Assembly (NCBI GenBank): GCA_964453265.1
Contig: CAYVNU010000005.1
Coordinates: 1 to 45,968, forward strand
Length of the DNA: 45,968 nucleotides
Direction of reading: 5' to 3'
Source: CAYVNU01 sp964453265
GTDB taxonomy: Bacteria > Patescibacteriota > Doudnabacteria > UBA920
The notes under the pieces are model-generated. The model was not told where the DNA came from. It saw only the letters and a list, made by a program, of their open reading frames with translations, and ran no database searches. A program made the translations under genes and the position numbers. Positions 14,553 through 23,247 of the stretch are shown in pieces; position 1 is the stretch's first letter, and each line of letters opens with the position of its first letter.

Positions 14553-15896
14553 TTATTTAACTGTCCCGACTATTTTGCTGAATTCCGCTTCGGTTAAAAG
14601 CTTTTTACCGACAATTATTTCGCGCAAAGATTTTTTTTCTTTTAAAGCTTCTTTTACCGCTTTACTAGCGGCTTCATAACCAATTGCCGGCGTTAACAAA
14701 GTTGAATAAGCTGTGGAATTTTCAAGCAGCTCTTTACATCTTTCTTTATTGGCTTTTATACTCACAACGCATTTGCCAATAAACTGGTCTAAAACTTCGC
14801 GGGTTAACTTTAAAGTTTGTAGTAATCTGTCGGCAATAATTGGAAACATAACGCCAAGTTCTAACTGTGCCGCGTGAGCCGCATGTTCAATAGTTAAATT
14901 ATTGCCTGAAATTAAATAATATAATTGATTTACGGTTTCCGGCATAACCGGATTAACTTTGCCCGGCATAATAGAAGAACCGCTCTGTAATTCCTCCAAA
15001 GAAATTTCCATAAGTCCACCGCGCGGACCACTGGAAAGGATTCTAAAATCGCTGGCAATTTTGGAACAATCTAAACACAAAGCGGTTACAGCCTGAGAAA
15101 TAGCCAAAAAATCTGTCTGACTGCTGGTTTGAGACATTAAATTTTTGGCCGGTTTGAATTTTTGGCCGGTAATCTTATTTAATTCGGAGTAAACGCTGGC
15201 AATATATTTTTTACTGGCATTCATGGAATTGCCTATGGCTGTGCCGCCTAAGTTTAAAGTTTGCGCGAAAGCCGCAATGGCATTTATTTTTTCCTGATGC
15301 CAACGAATAATTTCCGCATAAGAAGCAAACTCCGCGCCCAAAGTGGTTGGCACCGCGTCTTGCAAATGAGTTCGAGCCAACTTAGGAACGCTGCCAAACT
15401 CTTTAGTTTTTTGACTTAAAGCTTTAACTAAATTTGCTAATGTTTTTTGCAAATCTTGAACTAATTTTAAACTGGCAATTTTTATTGCGGACGGATTGGC
15501 ATCGTTAGTACTTTGGCTACGATTAACGTGGTCGTTCGGATGTACGGCCGGCTTTTTGTTTTTTGCTTGCAAAATTTCATTGGCTAGTCCGGCAATAACT
15601 TCGTTCACATTCATATTAATAGAGGTACCGGCTCCACCCTGGAGCGCCCTTAAAGGAAACTGATCTTTATAACCGCCTTGCAAAATATTGTCGCAAGCCT
15701 CGGTTATGGCTTCCATAATTTCACGGCTAAAATTTCCGGCTTTAAAATTCGCTATTGCGGCGGCTTTTTTCACCATAACCAATGCAAATATAAATTCCTT
15801 ATGAACTTTATAAACATCAAAAGGAAAATTTAAAATTGCTTTTTCTGTCTGCTGGCCGTAGTATTTTTTCATATTATAATGGTTTACTAATTTCAT
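14553..15896 (-). CDS. aspA: Aspartate ammonia-lyase (aspartase/fumarase superfamily)
   Basis: The 447-residue protein is a member of the aspartase/fumarase superfamily. Visible are GGAGTSINMNVNEVIAGLAN (87-106), HPNDHVNRSQSTNDANPSA (119-137) and the signature loop GSSIMPGKVNP at about 303-313, followed by VMPETVNQ. The VNQ after the signature and the QLELGVMFP stretch are closer to aspartases than to class II fumarases (which have QCEALTM and FELNVFRP there). It would interconvert aspartate with fumarate and ammonia. It is the last gene after pyrC-carA-carB-pyrB, and aspartate is the co-substrate of PyrB, so it probably works here to supply aspartate. Fumarase activity cannot be ruled out from sequence. 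Confidence 0.8.
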   Translation of the reverse strand: MKLVNHYNMKKYYGQQTEKAILNFPFDVYKVHKEFIFALVMVKKAAAIANFKAGNFSREIMEAITEACDNILQGGYKDQFPLRALQGGAGTSINMNVNEVIAGLANEILQAKNKKPAVHPNDHVNRSQSTNDANPSAIKIASLKLVQDLQKTLANLVKALSQKTKEFGSVPKLARTHLQDAVPTTLGAEFASYAEIIRWHQEKINAIAAFAQTLNLGGTAIGNSMNASKKYIASVYSELNKITGQKFKPAKNLMSQTSSQTDFLAISQAVTALCLDCSKIASDFRILSSGPRGGLMEISLEELQSGSSIMPGKVNPVMPETVNQLYYLISGNNLTIEHAAHAAQLELGVMFPIIADRLLQTLKLTREVLDQFIGKCVVSIKANKERCKELLENSTAYSTLLTPAIGYEAASKAVKEALKEKKSLREIIVGKKLLTEAEFSKIVGTVK

Positions 15897-15988
15897 ACCT
15901 ATTTAATTGCAAGTTTCCTGGCCCGCCTATGGAAAGCACTTCTTTTAAGGCTTTGACCGGATTTTGAATTTTTAATTTAGAAATTCAT

Positions 15989-16909
15989 TTATAAGCCTAA
16001 AGCATATAGTAGCAAAGCCGCGCGGACATATAGCCCGTTCTTTGCTTGTCTAAAGTAGGCGGCCCGTGGGTCTTTATCCACCTCAACGTCTACTTCAAAA
16101 ATCCGGGGCATAACATGCAGAATAATAGATTTTTCTTTCATTTTTTTAACCTGTTCTACCCCAATATGCAGGCTGTGTTTTAAACGTTCATATTCTGAAG
16201 GGTCAGAAAATCTTTCCTTAAACACCCTGGTTACATACAAAACATCTATCTCTCCTAAAATATCTTCTAAATTTTCCAGCTCTGTGTATTTAATCCCCGC
16301 TTCTTTTAGCTGCTGGGTATAATTTTTTGGCAAACGTAGTTCCGAAGCCGAGACTAAATATAATTGAATATTTTTAAACAACGAAAAAATCGGTACTAAA
16401 GAATGAATGTTGCGCTGGTACCTAAAGTCAGCCAAAAACGCGATTTTTAAGCCGTCAATTTTTCCCAATTCTTTTTGGATTGTATAAAGATCATACAAAG
16501 CCTGAGTGGGATGTTCATTAAAGCCGTCGCCCGCATTTATAATTGGCACCGGCGAAACTGCGGCCGCTTTGTCTGCGGCAAAATTTTCCGGATGCCTTAA
16601 AACTATTAAATCGCTATACCCACCTATAACTCGCGTGGCATCTTCCAAGCTTTCACCTTTAGTGGCAGAAGAGGTTTTGGGGTCTGAAACAGATATAACC
16701 CCAGCTCCCAACTTGAGTGCAGCTGACTCAAAAGATAAGCGTGTCCTAGTGCTAGGTTCATAAAAAACCGTGGCCACCACTTTCCCACTTAAAAGTTTAG
16801 CCATGCCTTGCGGTAATGAATCGGCTTTTTCTAATTCCTCAGCTTGCTTAAAAAGCTTGTCCAATAATTGTTTATTGACAAACTGTTGTCCATTGAGAAT
16901 ATGGGTCAT
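15989..16909 (-). CDS. pyrB: Aspartate carbamoyltransferase catalytic subunit
   Basis: The 306-residue length is typical of PyrB. The carbamoyl-phosphate loop STRTR (53-57) sits in FYEPSTRTRLSFE; HPTQALYDLYTI (133-144) and the aspartate-binding region with YVTRVFKERF follow. The enzyme joins carbamoyl phosphate and aspartate, the second step of UMP synthesis. No regulatory subunit gene (pyrI) is present in the window, so the enzyme is probably a simple trimer or relies on another locus. It lies 80 nt downstream of carB and 92 nt upstream of aspA on the same strand. Confidence 0.95.
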   Translation of the reverse strand: MTHILNGQQFVNKQLLDKLFKQAEELEKADSLPQGMAKLLSGKVVATVFYEPSTRTRLSFESAALKLGAGVISVSDPKTSSATKGESLEDATRVIGGYSDLIVLRHPENFAADKAAAVSPVPIINAGDGFNEHPTQALYDLYTIQKELGKIDGLKIAFLADFRYQRNIHSLVPIFSLFKNIQLYLVSASELRLPKNYTQQLKEAGIKYTELENLEDILGEIDVLYVTRVFKERFSDPSEYERLKHSLHIGVEQVKKMKEKSIILHVMPRIFEVDVEVDKDPRAAYFRQAKNGLYVRAALLLYALGL

Positions 16910-16989
16910 AAAAAATTATTCTAATTATACTAATAAAACTAAGTACCCTAAATAATAACCAATGCCTCAATATCTACGCGGAAAAATAA

Positions 16990-19900
16990 TTACCTTCTAA
17001 GATATTCCTTATATGATTTTATTTTCAGATCAGAAAGTTTATTTCTAGAAAGAGCCAAAACAAAAGCTCTAGCTAAATGCAGTTCGGTAAAGAGTGGAAT
17101 CTGGTTATCTACAACCGCCCGGCGGATACGATAGCCGTCGCTAAGCTGCTTGACGACTTTTTCGTCGGTTAAAGACTTAGCTTGGCTTAAGTTTACCACA
17201 AAGCCCACTTTTTTACTTTCTATAAGCTGTAAAAAATTCGGTTCCGCTTGATAGGCTTTTTTTACTGCTTCGCACTCTATCCCCCGCTCTTTTAAAAATT
17301 CGGCCGTGGAATTAGTGGCGTAAATTTTATAGCCTAAGTTTTTTAGAAGTCTCGCGCTTTGCACAAATTTTTCTTTATTTAAACTGCCGCCCAAAGAAAG
17401 CAGAGCGATTTTTTTTATAAAATCAAAGTTGGTAGAAGCTAAAATTGATTTTAGCAAAGCTTCGTCGTAAGTTTCGCCAAAACACGCCACCTCCCCGGTG
17501 GAGGCCATTTCCACCCGCAAAACGGGGTCTGCCCCGGACAAACGGGAAAAAGAAAACTGTGGGGATTTTACTATTATGTTATGCGGATATTTTATTTCCT
17601 GTTTTACAGCTTTGTTAAAGTAAGCGTCAACGGCGAGTTCGGGAAAATTAACGTCCAAAGCTTTTGAAAGCAAAGGAAAGGTGCGGCTGGCGCGGGCATT
17701 AACCTCTATTACAAAAGGTTCATTGTCTTTAAACAAATACTGAATGTTAAAGGGTCCGGTAATATTTAATTTTTGAGCAATCGCCTGAGAAATTTTTCTT
17801 AAAAGGTGTTCTGTAGACGAATAAACTCTTTGCGAAGGAAAAACTATAGTGGCATCCCCGCTGTGAACACCCGCATTTTCCACATGTTCGCTGACCGCAT
17901 ATACCACAATTTTTCCTTTTTGGGCCACCGCGTCGAATTCCAATTCTTTGGCATTTTCCATAAATTTGGAAATTGTTACCGGGTGTTCTTTACCTAAATC
18001 CCCGGCCTTCTTTAAAAAGTTTTCCAGTTCGGTTTTGTTGTAACAAACACTCATGGCACTACCTGAAAGCACAAAAGACGGCCGAACTAATACCGGATAA
18101 CCAACTTTGTCGGCAAATTTTTCCGCCTCAATTAATGTAGTAAAGTCATCCCAATCCGGCTGCTTGATTTTTAATTCATCGAGCAATGCGGAAAATTTGC
18201 CTCGGTCTTCAGCCTTGTCTATATTTACCGAAGTTGTTCCAAGTAAATTAAAGCCTTCTCTAAAAAGCTTTTTGGCTAAATTATTCGGGCGCTGGCCGCC
18301 CATGGAAATTATTAAACCAAAAGAATTTTCAAATTCATAAATGTCCGCTACGGTTTCAAACGACAAATTTTCAAAATACAGGCGGTTAGACATATCGTAA
18401 TCGGTCGATACGGTTTCCGGGTTACAATTAACGATGATCGAAGCCTTTTTATGCTTTTTTAAAGCCATTGCCGCGTGCACGCAAGACCAGTCAAACTCAA
18501 CGCTTGAGCCTATATGATAAGGCCCGCTTCCTAACACGCACACACCTTTTTTGCCCAAAGGAGAAACGTCGTTATGGCTAGCGTGGTAGGTAAGGTACAA
18601 ATAATTAGTCTGCGCAGGAACTTCTCCGGCAAGCGTGTCTATTTGTAAAATGGATGGCTTTATGTTTAACTTTTTCCTAATTTCCCTAATTTCAAATTCT
18701 TTTTTGCCGCAAATTTGAGCAATTTTTTTGTCGGAAAAACCGAGTTGTTTAAGTTTTAACAAATGCTCACCCATGTAGCGTACCCATTTATGGGCGTCTT
18801 GGGATGGCCGATTAATCGGCACGCTACGAACAAAGGCTTTCTGCCCTTCCACAATATTTTTTACTCTCTCTAAAAACCAAGCGTCTATGCCAGTAATTTT
18901 ATATATTTCTTCGGTTTTCATGCCGTGCATAAATGCCGCAGCTACAGCGTAGACGCGTTTTGGAGTCGGAATTTGTAAAAAATGTTTAATTTCTTTCTTG
19001 TCTAAAAAACCATTGTCAGTAACGCTCTCCGTTTTACCAGATTGCATTCGAACTGCTTTTTGCAAAGCTTCTTCAAAGCTTCTTCCTATGGCCATAACTT
19101 CGCCTACTGACTTCATAGCACTGCCGATTTTTTCTTCCGCGCCTTTAAACTTTTCTAAATCCCAACGCGGCATTTTTACGACGCAATAGTCTAAAGCCGG
19201 CTCAAAAAAACTTTGAGTGACTTTCGTAATTTTGTTTTGCACTTCTTGCATAGTTTTTCCCAAAGCAAGCTTGGCCGCCACATAGGCTAAAGGATATCCC
19301 GTGGCTTTGGAAGCAAGTGCAGATGAACGAGAAAGTCTGGCATTAACCTCTATAACATAAAAATCCAGCTCGCCTTTTTTTGGATTTGGGTTAAGTGCGT
19401 ATTGGACATTACATTCTCCTACTATTCCTAAAGACTGAACAATTTTTATACTAGCCTCACGCAAACCATGATACTCAAAATTGTTTAAAGTTTGACTAGG
19501 TGCAACCACAATACTATCTCCGGTATGGATACCAAGCGGGTCCATATTTTCCATATTGCAAACAGTTACAATATTCCCTGCCGAGTCGCGCACAACTTCG
19601 TACTCTATTTCTTTAAAATGATGCAAGTATTTTTCCACCAATACTTGAGGGCTAATTGCCAGCGCCCCATTTACTAAATCTATTAGTTCTTTTTTGTTAT
19701 GTGCCACACCCGACTTTTGTCCACCCAAAGCAAAAGCCGCCCTCACCATTAAAGGATATTTGATTTTCTCGCCGATTTTTAGAGCGTCCGTAAGATTAGT
19801 GGCAGCCGCGCTCTCTGGGGTTGGAATTCCAAGTTTTCTAAGATGATCCGCAAATAATTGACGGTCTTCGGTAAGTTCTATGGCTTTGGTGGGTGTACCT

Positions 19901-20238
19901 AAAACAGAAACGTGGTGCTTTTTAAGCACGCCGGATTTTTGTAAAGCCAACCCGCAGTTGAGAGCAGTCTGACCGCCAAAAGAAAGCAGTATACCGTCCG
20001 GCTTTTCTTTTTTTATAACTTCTTCTACAAAATAAGGATTCACAGGTAAAAAATAAACTTCATCGGCCAGTAACTTGGAAGTCTGAATCGTCGCAATATT
20101 AGGGTTAATTAAAACCGTTTTTATACCTTCTTCTTTTAAAGCCTTTATGGCCTGTGAGCCACTATAGTCAAACTCCCCGGCTTCGCCGATTTTAAGCGCT
20201 CCACTACCAAGTATTAAGATTTTTTTGTACTTTTGCAT
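16990..20238 (-). CDS. carB: Carbamoyl-phosphate synthase large subunit
   Basis: At 1082 residues the protein is full length. The first half begins KILILGSGALKIGEAGEFDY (6-25) with an ATP-grasp domain (NARLSRSSALASKATGYPL, about 299-317). A second homologous half starts near residue 567 (GVCVLGSGPYHIGSSVEFDW) with its own NARASRTFPLLSKAL stretch. A C-terminal MGS-like domain (about 945-1075), normally the allosteric domain, is present. The protein makes carbamoyl phosphate from bicarbonate, ATP and ammonia delivered by CarA. It lies between carA and pyrB; the gap to carA (79 nt) holds an imperfect inverted repeat. Confidence 0.97.
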   Translation of the reverse strand: MQKYKKILILGSGALKIGEAGEFDYSGSQAIKALKEEGIKTVLINPNIATIQTSKLLADEVYFLPVNPYFVEEVIKKEKPDGILLSFGGQTALNCGLALQKSGVLKKHHVSVLGTPTKAIELTEDRQLFADHLRKLGIPTPESAAATNLTDALKIGEKIKYPLMVRAAFALGGQKSGVAHNKKELIDLVNGALAISPQVLVEKYLHHFKEIEYEVVRDSAGNIVTVCNMENMDPLGIHTGDSIVVAPSQTLNNFEYHGLREASIKIVQSLGIVGECNVQYALNPNPKKGELDFYVIEVNARLSRSSALASKATGYPLAYVAAKLALGKTMQEVQNKITKVTQSFFEPALDYCVVKMPRWDLEKFKGAEEKIGSAMKSVGEVMAIGRSFEEALQKAVRMQSGKTESVTDNGFLDKKEIKHFLQIPTPKRVYAVAAAFMHGMKTEEIYKITGIDAWFLERVKNIVEGQKAFVRSVPINRPSQDAHKWVRYMGEHLLKLKQLGFSDKKIAQICGKKEFEIREIRKKLNIKPSILQIDTLAGEVPAQTNYLYLTYHASHNDVSPLGKKGVCVLGSGPYHIGSSVEFDWSCVHAAMALKKHKKASIIVNCNPETVSTDYDMSNRLYFENLSFETVADIYEFENSFGLIISMGGQRPNNLAKKLFREGFNLLGTTSVNIDKAEDRGKFSALLDELKIKQPDWDDFTTLIEAEKFADKVGYPVLVRPSFVLSGSAMSVCYNKTELENFLKKAGDLGKEHPVTISKFMENAKELEFDAVAQKGKIVVYAVSEHVENAGVHSGDATIVFPSQRVYSSTEHLLRKISQAIAQKLNITGPFNIQYLFKDNEPFVIEVNARASRTFPLLSKALDVNFPELAVDAYFNKAVKQEIKYPHNIIVKSPQFSFSRLSGADPVLRVEMASTGEVACFGETYDEALLKSILASTNFDFIKKIALLSLGGSLNKEKFVQSARLLKNLGYKIYATNSTAEFLKERGIECEAVKKAYQAEPNFLQLIESKKVGFVVNLSQAKSLTDEKVVKQLSDGYRIRRAVVDNQIPLFTELHLARAFVLALSRNKLSDLKIKSYKEYLRR

Positions 20239-20261
20239 AAAAACTTATTTAAATCAATTTT

Positions 20262-20312
20262 ACAATGATCATCATTGGACTTAGATATTCTCTGACTAAT
20301 GATGACCATTGT
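20262..20312. repeat. Imperfect 15-bp inverted repeat in the carA-carB gap
   Basis: ACAATGATCATCATT (20262-20276) faces AATGATGACCATTGT (20298-20312) with one mismatch and a 21-nt loop. It fills most of the gap between carA and carB. No T-run follows, so it may be a dispersed palindrome, an mRNA processing or stability element. Confidence 0.6.
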
Positions 20313-20317
20313 ATAAA

Positions 20318-21367
20318 CTAAATCTTCTTAATAAATTCATCGAATATCCAAGCTGTATCTAAAGGCCCCGGTGCTGACTCGGGATGGAACTGGACAGACA
20401 TAAAAGGTTTTTTGGTGTGAATTATACCTTCGTTAGTTTTGTCATTGGCGTTTTTAAACCACTCTTTAAAGCCTTTTGGGATTTTACCCACCGCAAAACC
20501 GTGGTTTTGCGTTGTTAAATAACAACGCTTGCTTCCAACTAATTGGCAGGGCTGATTTTGCCCTCTATGTCCAAATTTTAATTTATAAGTGTCGCCGCCT
20601 GCAGCTAGCGCAAGTATTTGGTTGCCCAAACAAATTCCTAAAATTGGTTTTTTACCTTCTAAGGCTTTTTTAACATTTGCTATTGTTTTAGTCGCTTGTT
20701 TTGGATCGCCGGGTCCGTTGGAAATAAGCAGTCCGTCATATTTTATTTTGCTTAAGTCATAATCCCAAGGCACAACTACAACTTTTACGTTTCTTTTGAT
20801 TAAATCCCTAACAATATTTTGCTTTGCTCCGCAGTCTATTAAGCAGATGGTTTTGCGACCGCTACCATACTTTAAAACTTTTTTAGTAGATACTTCGGCA
20901 ACAAGGTTTCGTAAATTAGGGTCTTCAAATTCAGGGCTATGGATTACAGATTTATTGGGATGTACAGATGAAAAATCTATCTTTCCGAGCATCGCTCCTT
21001 TCATTCTTAATTTTTGTACAAGTGCTCTTGTGTCTTTTATTTCTAAAGCAGGAATTTTTTGTTCTTTAAGCCACTGTGACAAAGTTTTTTCGCTCGCATG
21101 GTGGGAAGGCTTGTCTATATAACTAGAAACAATTAAGCCGGAAACTTGGATTTTACTCGATTCCCACTCACTTTTTTTTGGGACGCCGTAGTTGCCTATA
21201 AGTGGATAGCTCATAACCAAAATTTGCCCCTTAAAAGAAGGGTCGGTAAGGCTTTCGGGGTAGCCCACCATGCCAGTAGCAAAGACGACTTCACCGGTTG
21301 TGGATTTTTCAAAGCCGAAAGATGCGCCTTCAAAGCTGCTGCCGTCTTTTAAAATTAATTTTGACAT
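20318..21367 (-). CDS. carA: Carbamoyl-phosphate synthase small (glutaminase) subunit
   Basis: The 349-residue protein has the CarA N-terminal domain (KLILKDGSSFEGASFG, TGMVGYPESLTDPSFKGQIL) and a class I glutamine amidotransferase domain from about residue 170. The catalytic Cys246 is in LGICLGNQ, and the His-Glu pair (His328, Glu330) is in SVQFHPE. It hydrolyses glutamine and channels ammonia to CarB. It is slightly shorter than typical CarA (about 360-380). The start codon lies only 2 nt from an inverted repeat that bounds the four-helix-bundle cassette upstream. Confidence 0.95.
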   Translation of the reverse strand: MSKLILKDGSSFEGASFGFEKSTTGEVVFATGMVGYPESLTDPSFKGQILVMSYPLIGNYGVPKKSEWESSKIQVSGLIVSSYIDKPSHHASEKTLSQWLKEQKIPALEIKDTRALVQKLRMKGAMLGKIDFSSVHPNKSVIHSPEFEDPNLRNLVAEVSTKKVLKYGSGRKTICLIDCGAKQNIVRDLIKRNVKVVVVPWDYDLSKIKYDGLLISNGPGDPKQATKTIANVKKALEGKKPILGICLGNQILALAAGGDTYKLKFGHRGQNQPCQLVGSKRCYLTTQNHGFAVGKIPKGFKEWFKNANDKTNEGIIHTKKPFMSVQFHPESAPGPLDTAWIFDEFIKKI

Positions 21368-21368
21368 A

Positions 21369-21795
21369 TATAGTCTTTAGTCTACAGTCTTTAGTTATTA
21401 GTTGGTCTTGTGTTAGTTTCTACTTTTTTACAAAATGACTTTAGCATTTTTTGAACTTCAATCAATAACTCTTCAGCTTTTTTATAACTAATGTCAGGGT
21501 ATTGTTTTTTTTAAATAATTATTTGCGTTTCTAGCTCAAGCGATGAAGCATAGGCTATATACAAAAATTGAACGAATTCCTTACTGCCTTTCCGGCCGAA
21601 ACCCTCCGCTATATTACTAGGGATTGAAACCCCTGAACGCTGCATTTGAGAAGCGAGCACGAACATTTCTGTCTTGGGAAACTGTTTAGTAATAGTATAT
21701 ATTTCATTTACCAACTCAATAGACTTTTGCCAAACTACCAAATCTTTATAACTTTGTATAGGCATATTTTTGTAAACTATAGACTAAAGACTATA
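21369..21795. mobile_element. Inverted-repeat-bounded cassette carrying a four-helix-bundle ORF
   Basis: TATAGTCTTTAGTCTA (21369-21384) and TAGACTAAAGACTATA (21780-21795) are a perfect 16-bp inverted pair. They enclose only the broken four-helix-bundle gene. The left copy abuts the carA start and the right one overlaps the pyrC stop codon. The layout matches that of 23S rRNA intervening sequences, which carry a four-helix-bundle ORF between pairing ends, but here it lies in a protein operon. Mobility is inferred; no target duplication was identified. Confidence 0.5.
21391..21765 (-). pseudogene. Four-helix-bundle (23S rRNA IVS-type) protein with in-frame stop
   Basis: The first 84 codons encode a typical four-helix-bundle protein: YKDLVVWQKSIELVNEIYTI near the start, then SQMQRSGVSIPSNIAEGFGR and FVQFLYIAYASSLELETQ. 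A TAA at 21511-21513 stops the frame; the same frame then continues for 39 codons (KKQYPDISYKKAEELLIEVQ and on) to a TAA at 21391-21393. Read through, the length is 124 residues, which is the usual size of the family, so the gene seems to have lost function through one nonsense change beside a run of eight A. The 84-residue product would lack the last helix. A sequencing or assembly error is possible. The family's role is unknown. Confidence 0.75.
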
Positions 21796-23140
21796 GACTT
21801 TTAATTAAAGACTTCGGAATCAAATTGTTTTCATAAACTTTTCCTTTAACTATTGTTTTTATTACCCGGCCCGGAAATTGTATTCCTTCAAACGGTGACC
21901 AACCGCATTTGGTCTTTAAAACGGTTTTCTCGATCTTTATCGGTTGGTTTAAATCTAAAATAGACAGAGATCCAACATATCCTACTTCAATCTTCCCATA
22001 TTTAACACTAGTAAACTGATTAACAAACATTCCCGGATTATAACTACAAACTCGCATTGCATCGCTAGCGGTAAAATTATGCTCCTTTATAAGCCAAGTT
22101 GCAAAACTGCCATAAGTATCTAAATGCGGCATACCAGAAGTGCCTTTTTCTTTTTCTTCCCAAGTATGAGGCGCGTGGTCTGTGGCTAAGTAGTCTATGT
22201 CGCCATTTTTTAGCATCTCAATTAAAGCTAAACGGTTGTCTTTAGTTTGGCGAATAGGCGGATTAACTTGCAGGACCTGATGATTCGCGTTATTTAAAAG
22301 TGTTTCATCGAAAAATAAATGGTGTGGGGTAACTTCGCAAGTAACTTTTACTCCTCTTTTTTTAGCGGCAATAATTTTTTGCATTCCCTCAACGGTTGAG
22401 CAGTGACAAATTTTTGCAGTAATATTATATTTCTCAATAATACTTAAAGCAAAATCTACGGCTGAATTTTCCGCACTTTGGGGACGCTTTTGTTCGTGAG
22501 TTGGTTGATTTTTATTTGCTTCCAGAATTGCCGGATCTTCGCAGTGAAAACTAATATTTTGTCCGTGGTAGTTTTTTATTACTTCTTCCAGTGAAATATT
22601 TTTATCCGACTTCGCCCCACCTTCGCTAAAGCTTCGGCGGGCAAGCAAGGCTTCGTCGGATGCCCGTCTACTATTAGTAGATGGTTTTAGTTGGGAAAAA
22701 AACAAGTCCCCCACCGAGGGACCCATAAAAACTTTATAAGGGACATTTTTAGAAAGCGGTTTGGTTTTAGGACCAATGCCAGCATATAAAACTACTTCCA
22801 CCTTGGCTTTGTGTACGAGCTTGGATTTTTCATTGTACGATAAGTCTGTAACCGGAGCTACGGGATTGTTTGGCATATCGCAAAAACATACTACACCGCC
22901 GTTAATAGCCGCCTCCGAAGCAGATATAAAATCTTCTTTGTAATCCCAAGAGTGGTCCGCGCACTCCCTAGCGTGGACGTGTAAGTCTATAAACCCGGGA
23001 AAAATTAATTCATCTTTTAAAACCAAATCTGCGTGACCTGTTTCCTTAGTTACAGATAAAATTAAACCGTCACTACCAATTTCCACCCGGCCGCGGTGGG
23101 TGTTATCTATATTTACAATATTTCCTTCAATACTAATCAT
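21791..23140 (-). CDS. pyrC: Dihydroorotase with a repeat-derived insertion
   Basis: The 449-residue amidohydrolase carries FPGFIDLHVHARE (48-60, zinc ligands His54 and His56), HCEDPA (199-204), a later CHCS with zinc-ligand His, and ATDHAPHTWEEK near residue 315, as in class I dihydroorotases. It closes carbamoyl-aspartate to dihydroorotate, the third step of UMP synthesis. Residues about 149-181, between GDLFF and SLEEVIKN, are an extra segment (RRASDEALLARRSFSEGG and flanks) encoded by a palindromic repeat also found between genes at 24778-24861. The first gene of the pyrC-carA-carB-pyrB-aspA set, it has no Shine-Dalgarno sequence, and a terminator-like hairpin stands 10 nt upstream of its start. 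Confidence 0.93.
   Translation of the reverse strand: MISIEGNIVNIDNTHRGRVEIGSDGLILSVTKETGHADLVLKDELIFPGFIDLHVHARECADHSWDYKEDFISASEAAINGGVVCFCDMPNNPVAPVTDLSYNEKSKLVHKAKVEVVLYAGIGPKTKPLSKNVPYKVFMGPSVGDLFFSQLKPSTNSRRASDEALLARRSFSEGGAKSDKNISLEEVIKNYHGQNISFHCEDPAILEANKNQPTHEQKRPQSAENSAVDFALSIIEKYNITAKICHCSTVEGMQKIIAAKKRGVKVTCEVTPHHLFFDETLLNNANHQVLQVNPPIRQTKDNRLALIEMLKNGDIDYLATDHAPHTWEEKEKGTSGMPHLDTYGSFATWLIKEHNFTASDAMRVCSYNPGMFVNQFTSVKYGKIEVGYVGSLSILDLNQPIKIEKTVLKTKCGWSPFEGIQFPGRVIKTIVKGKVYENNLIPKSLIKSL
22598..22696. repeat. Palindromic repeat inserted in frame in pyrC
   Basis: TCCGAC (22605-22610) and GTCGGA (22655-22660) bound the core, which contains CCTTCGCTAAAGCTTCGGCG and GCAAGCAAGGCTTCG. 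The intergenic element at 24778-24861 has the same ends and the matching core CCTTCGCTGAAGCTTTGGAG with GCAAGCAAGGCTTCG. In pyrC the element adds about 33 codons without breaking the frame. Confidence 0.75.
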
Positions 23141-23149
23141 ATTTGGGGC

Positions 23150-23186
23150 AAAAAAATAACCCCATTCCCTAAAATAGGGTGGGGTT
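23150..23186 (-). terminator. Terminator-like hairpin in the pyrC leader (possible attenuator)
   Basis: On the minus strand, AACCCC-A-CCCTA and TAGGG-AAT-GGGGTT form an 11-bp stem with a TTTT loop centre, followed by ATTTTTTT. The U-tract ends about 10 nt before the pyrC ATG. There is no minus-strand gene upstream to terminate, because mntH diverges at 23311. The next bases, GCCCC, could pair with the GGGG of the stem instead, giving a competing structure. This arrangement suggests attenuation of the pyrimidine operon. Confidence 0.55.
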
Positions 23187-23247
23187 TATATTTAAGATGT
23201 TGTAGAATTATTTATTTTTGGCATTTGATTCGTTACTTATCCATTTA

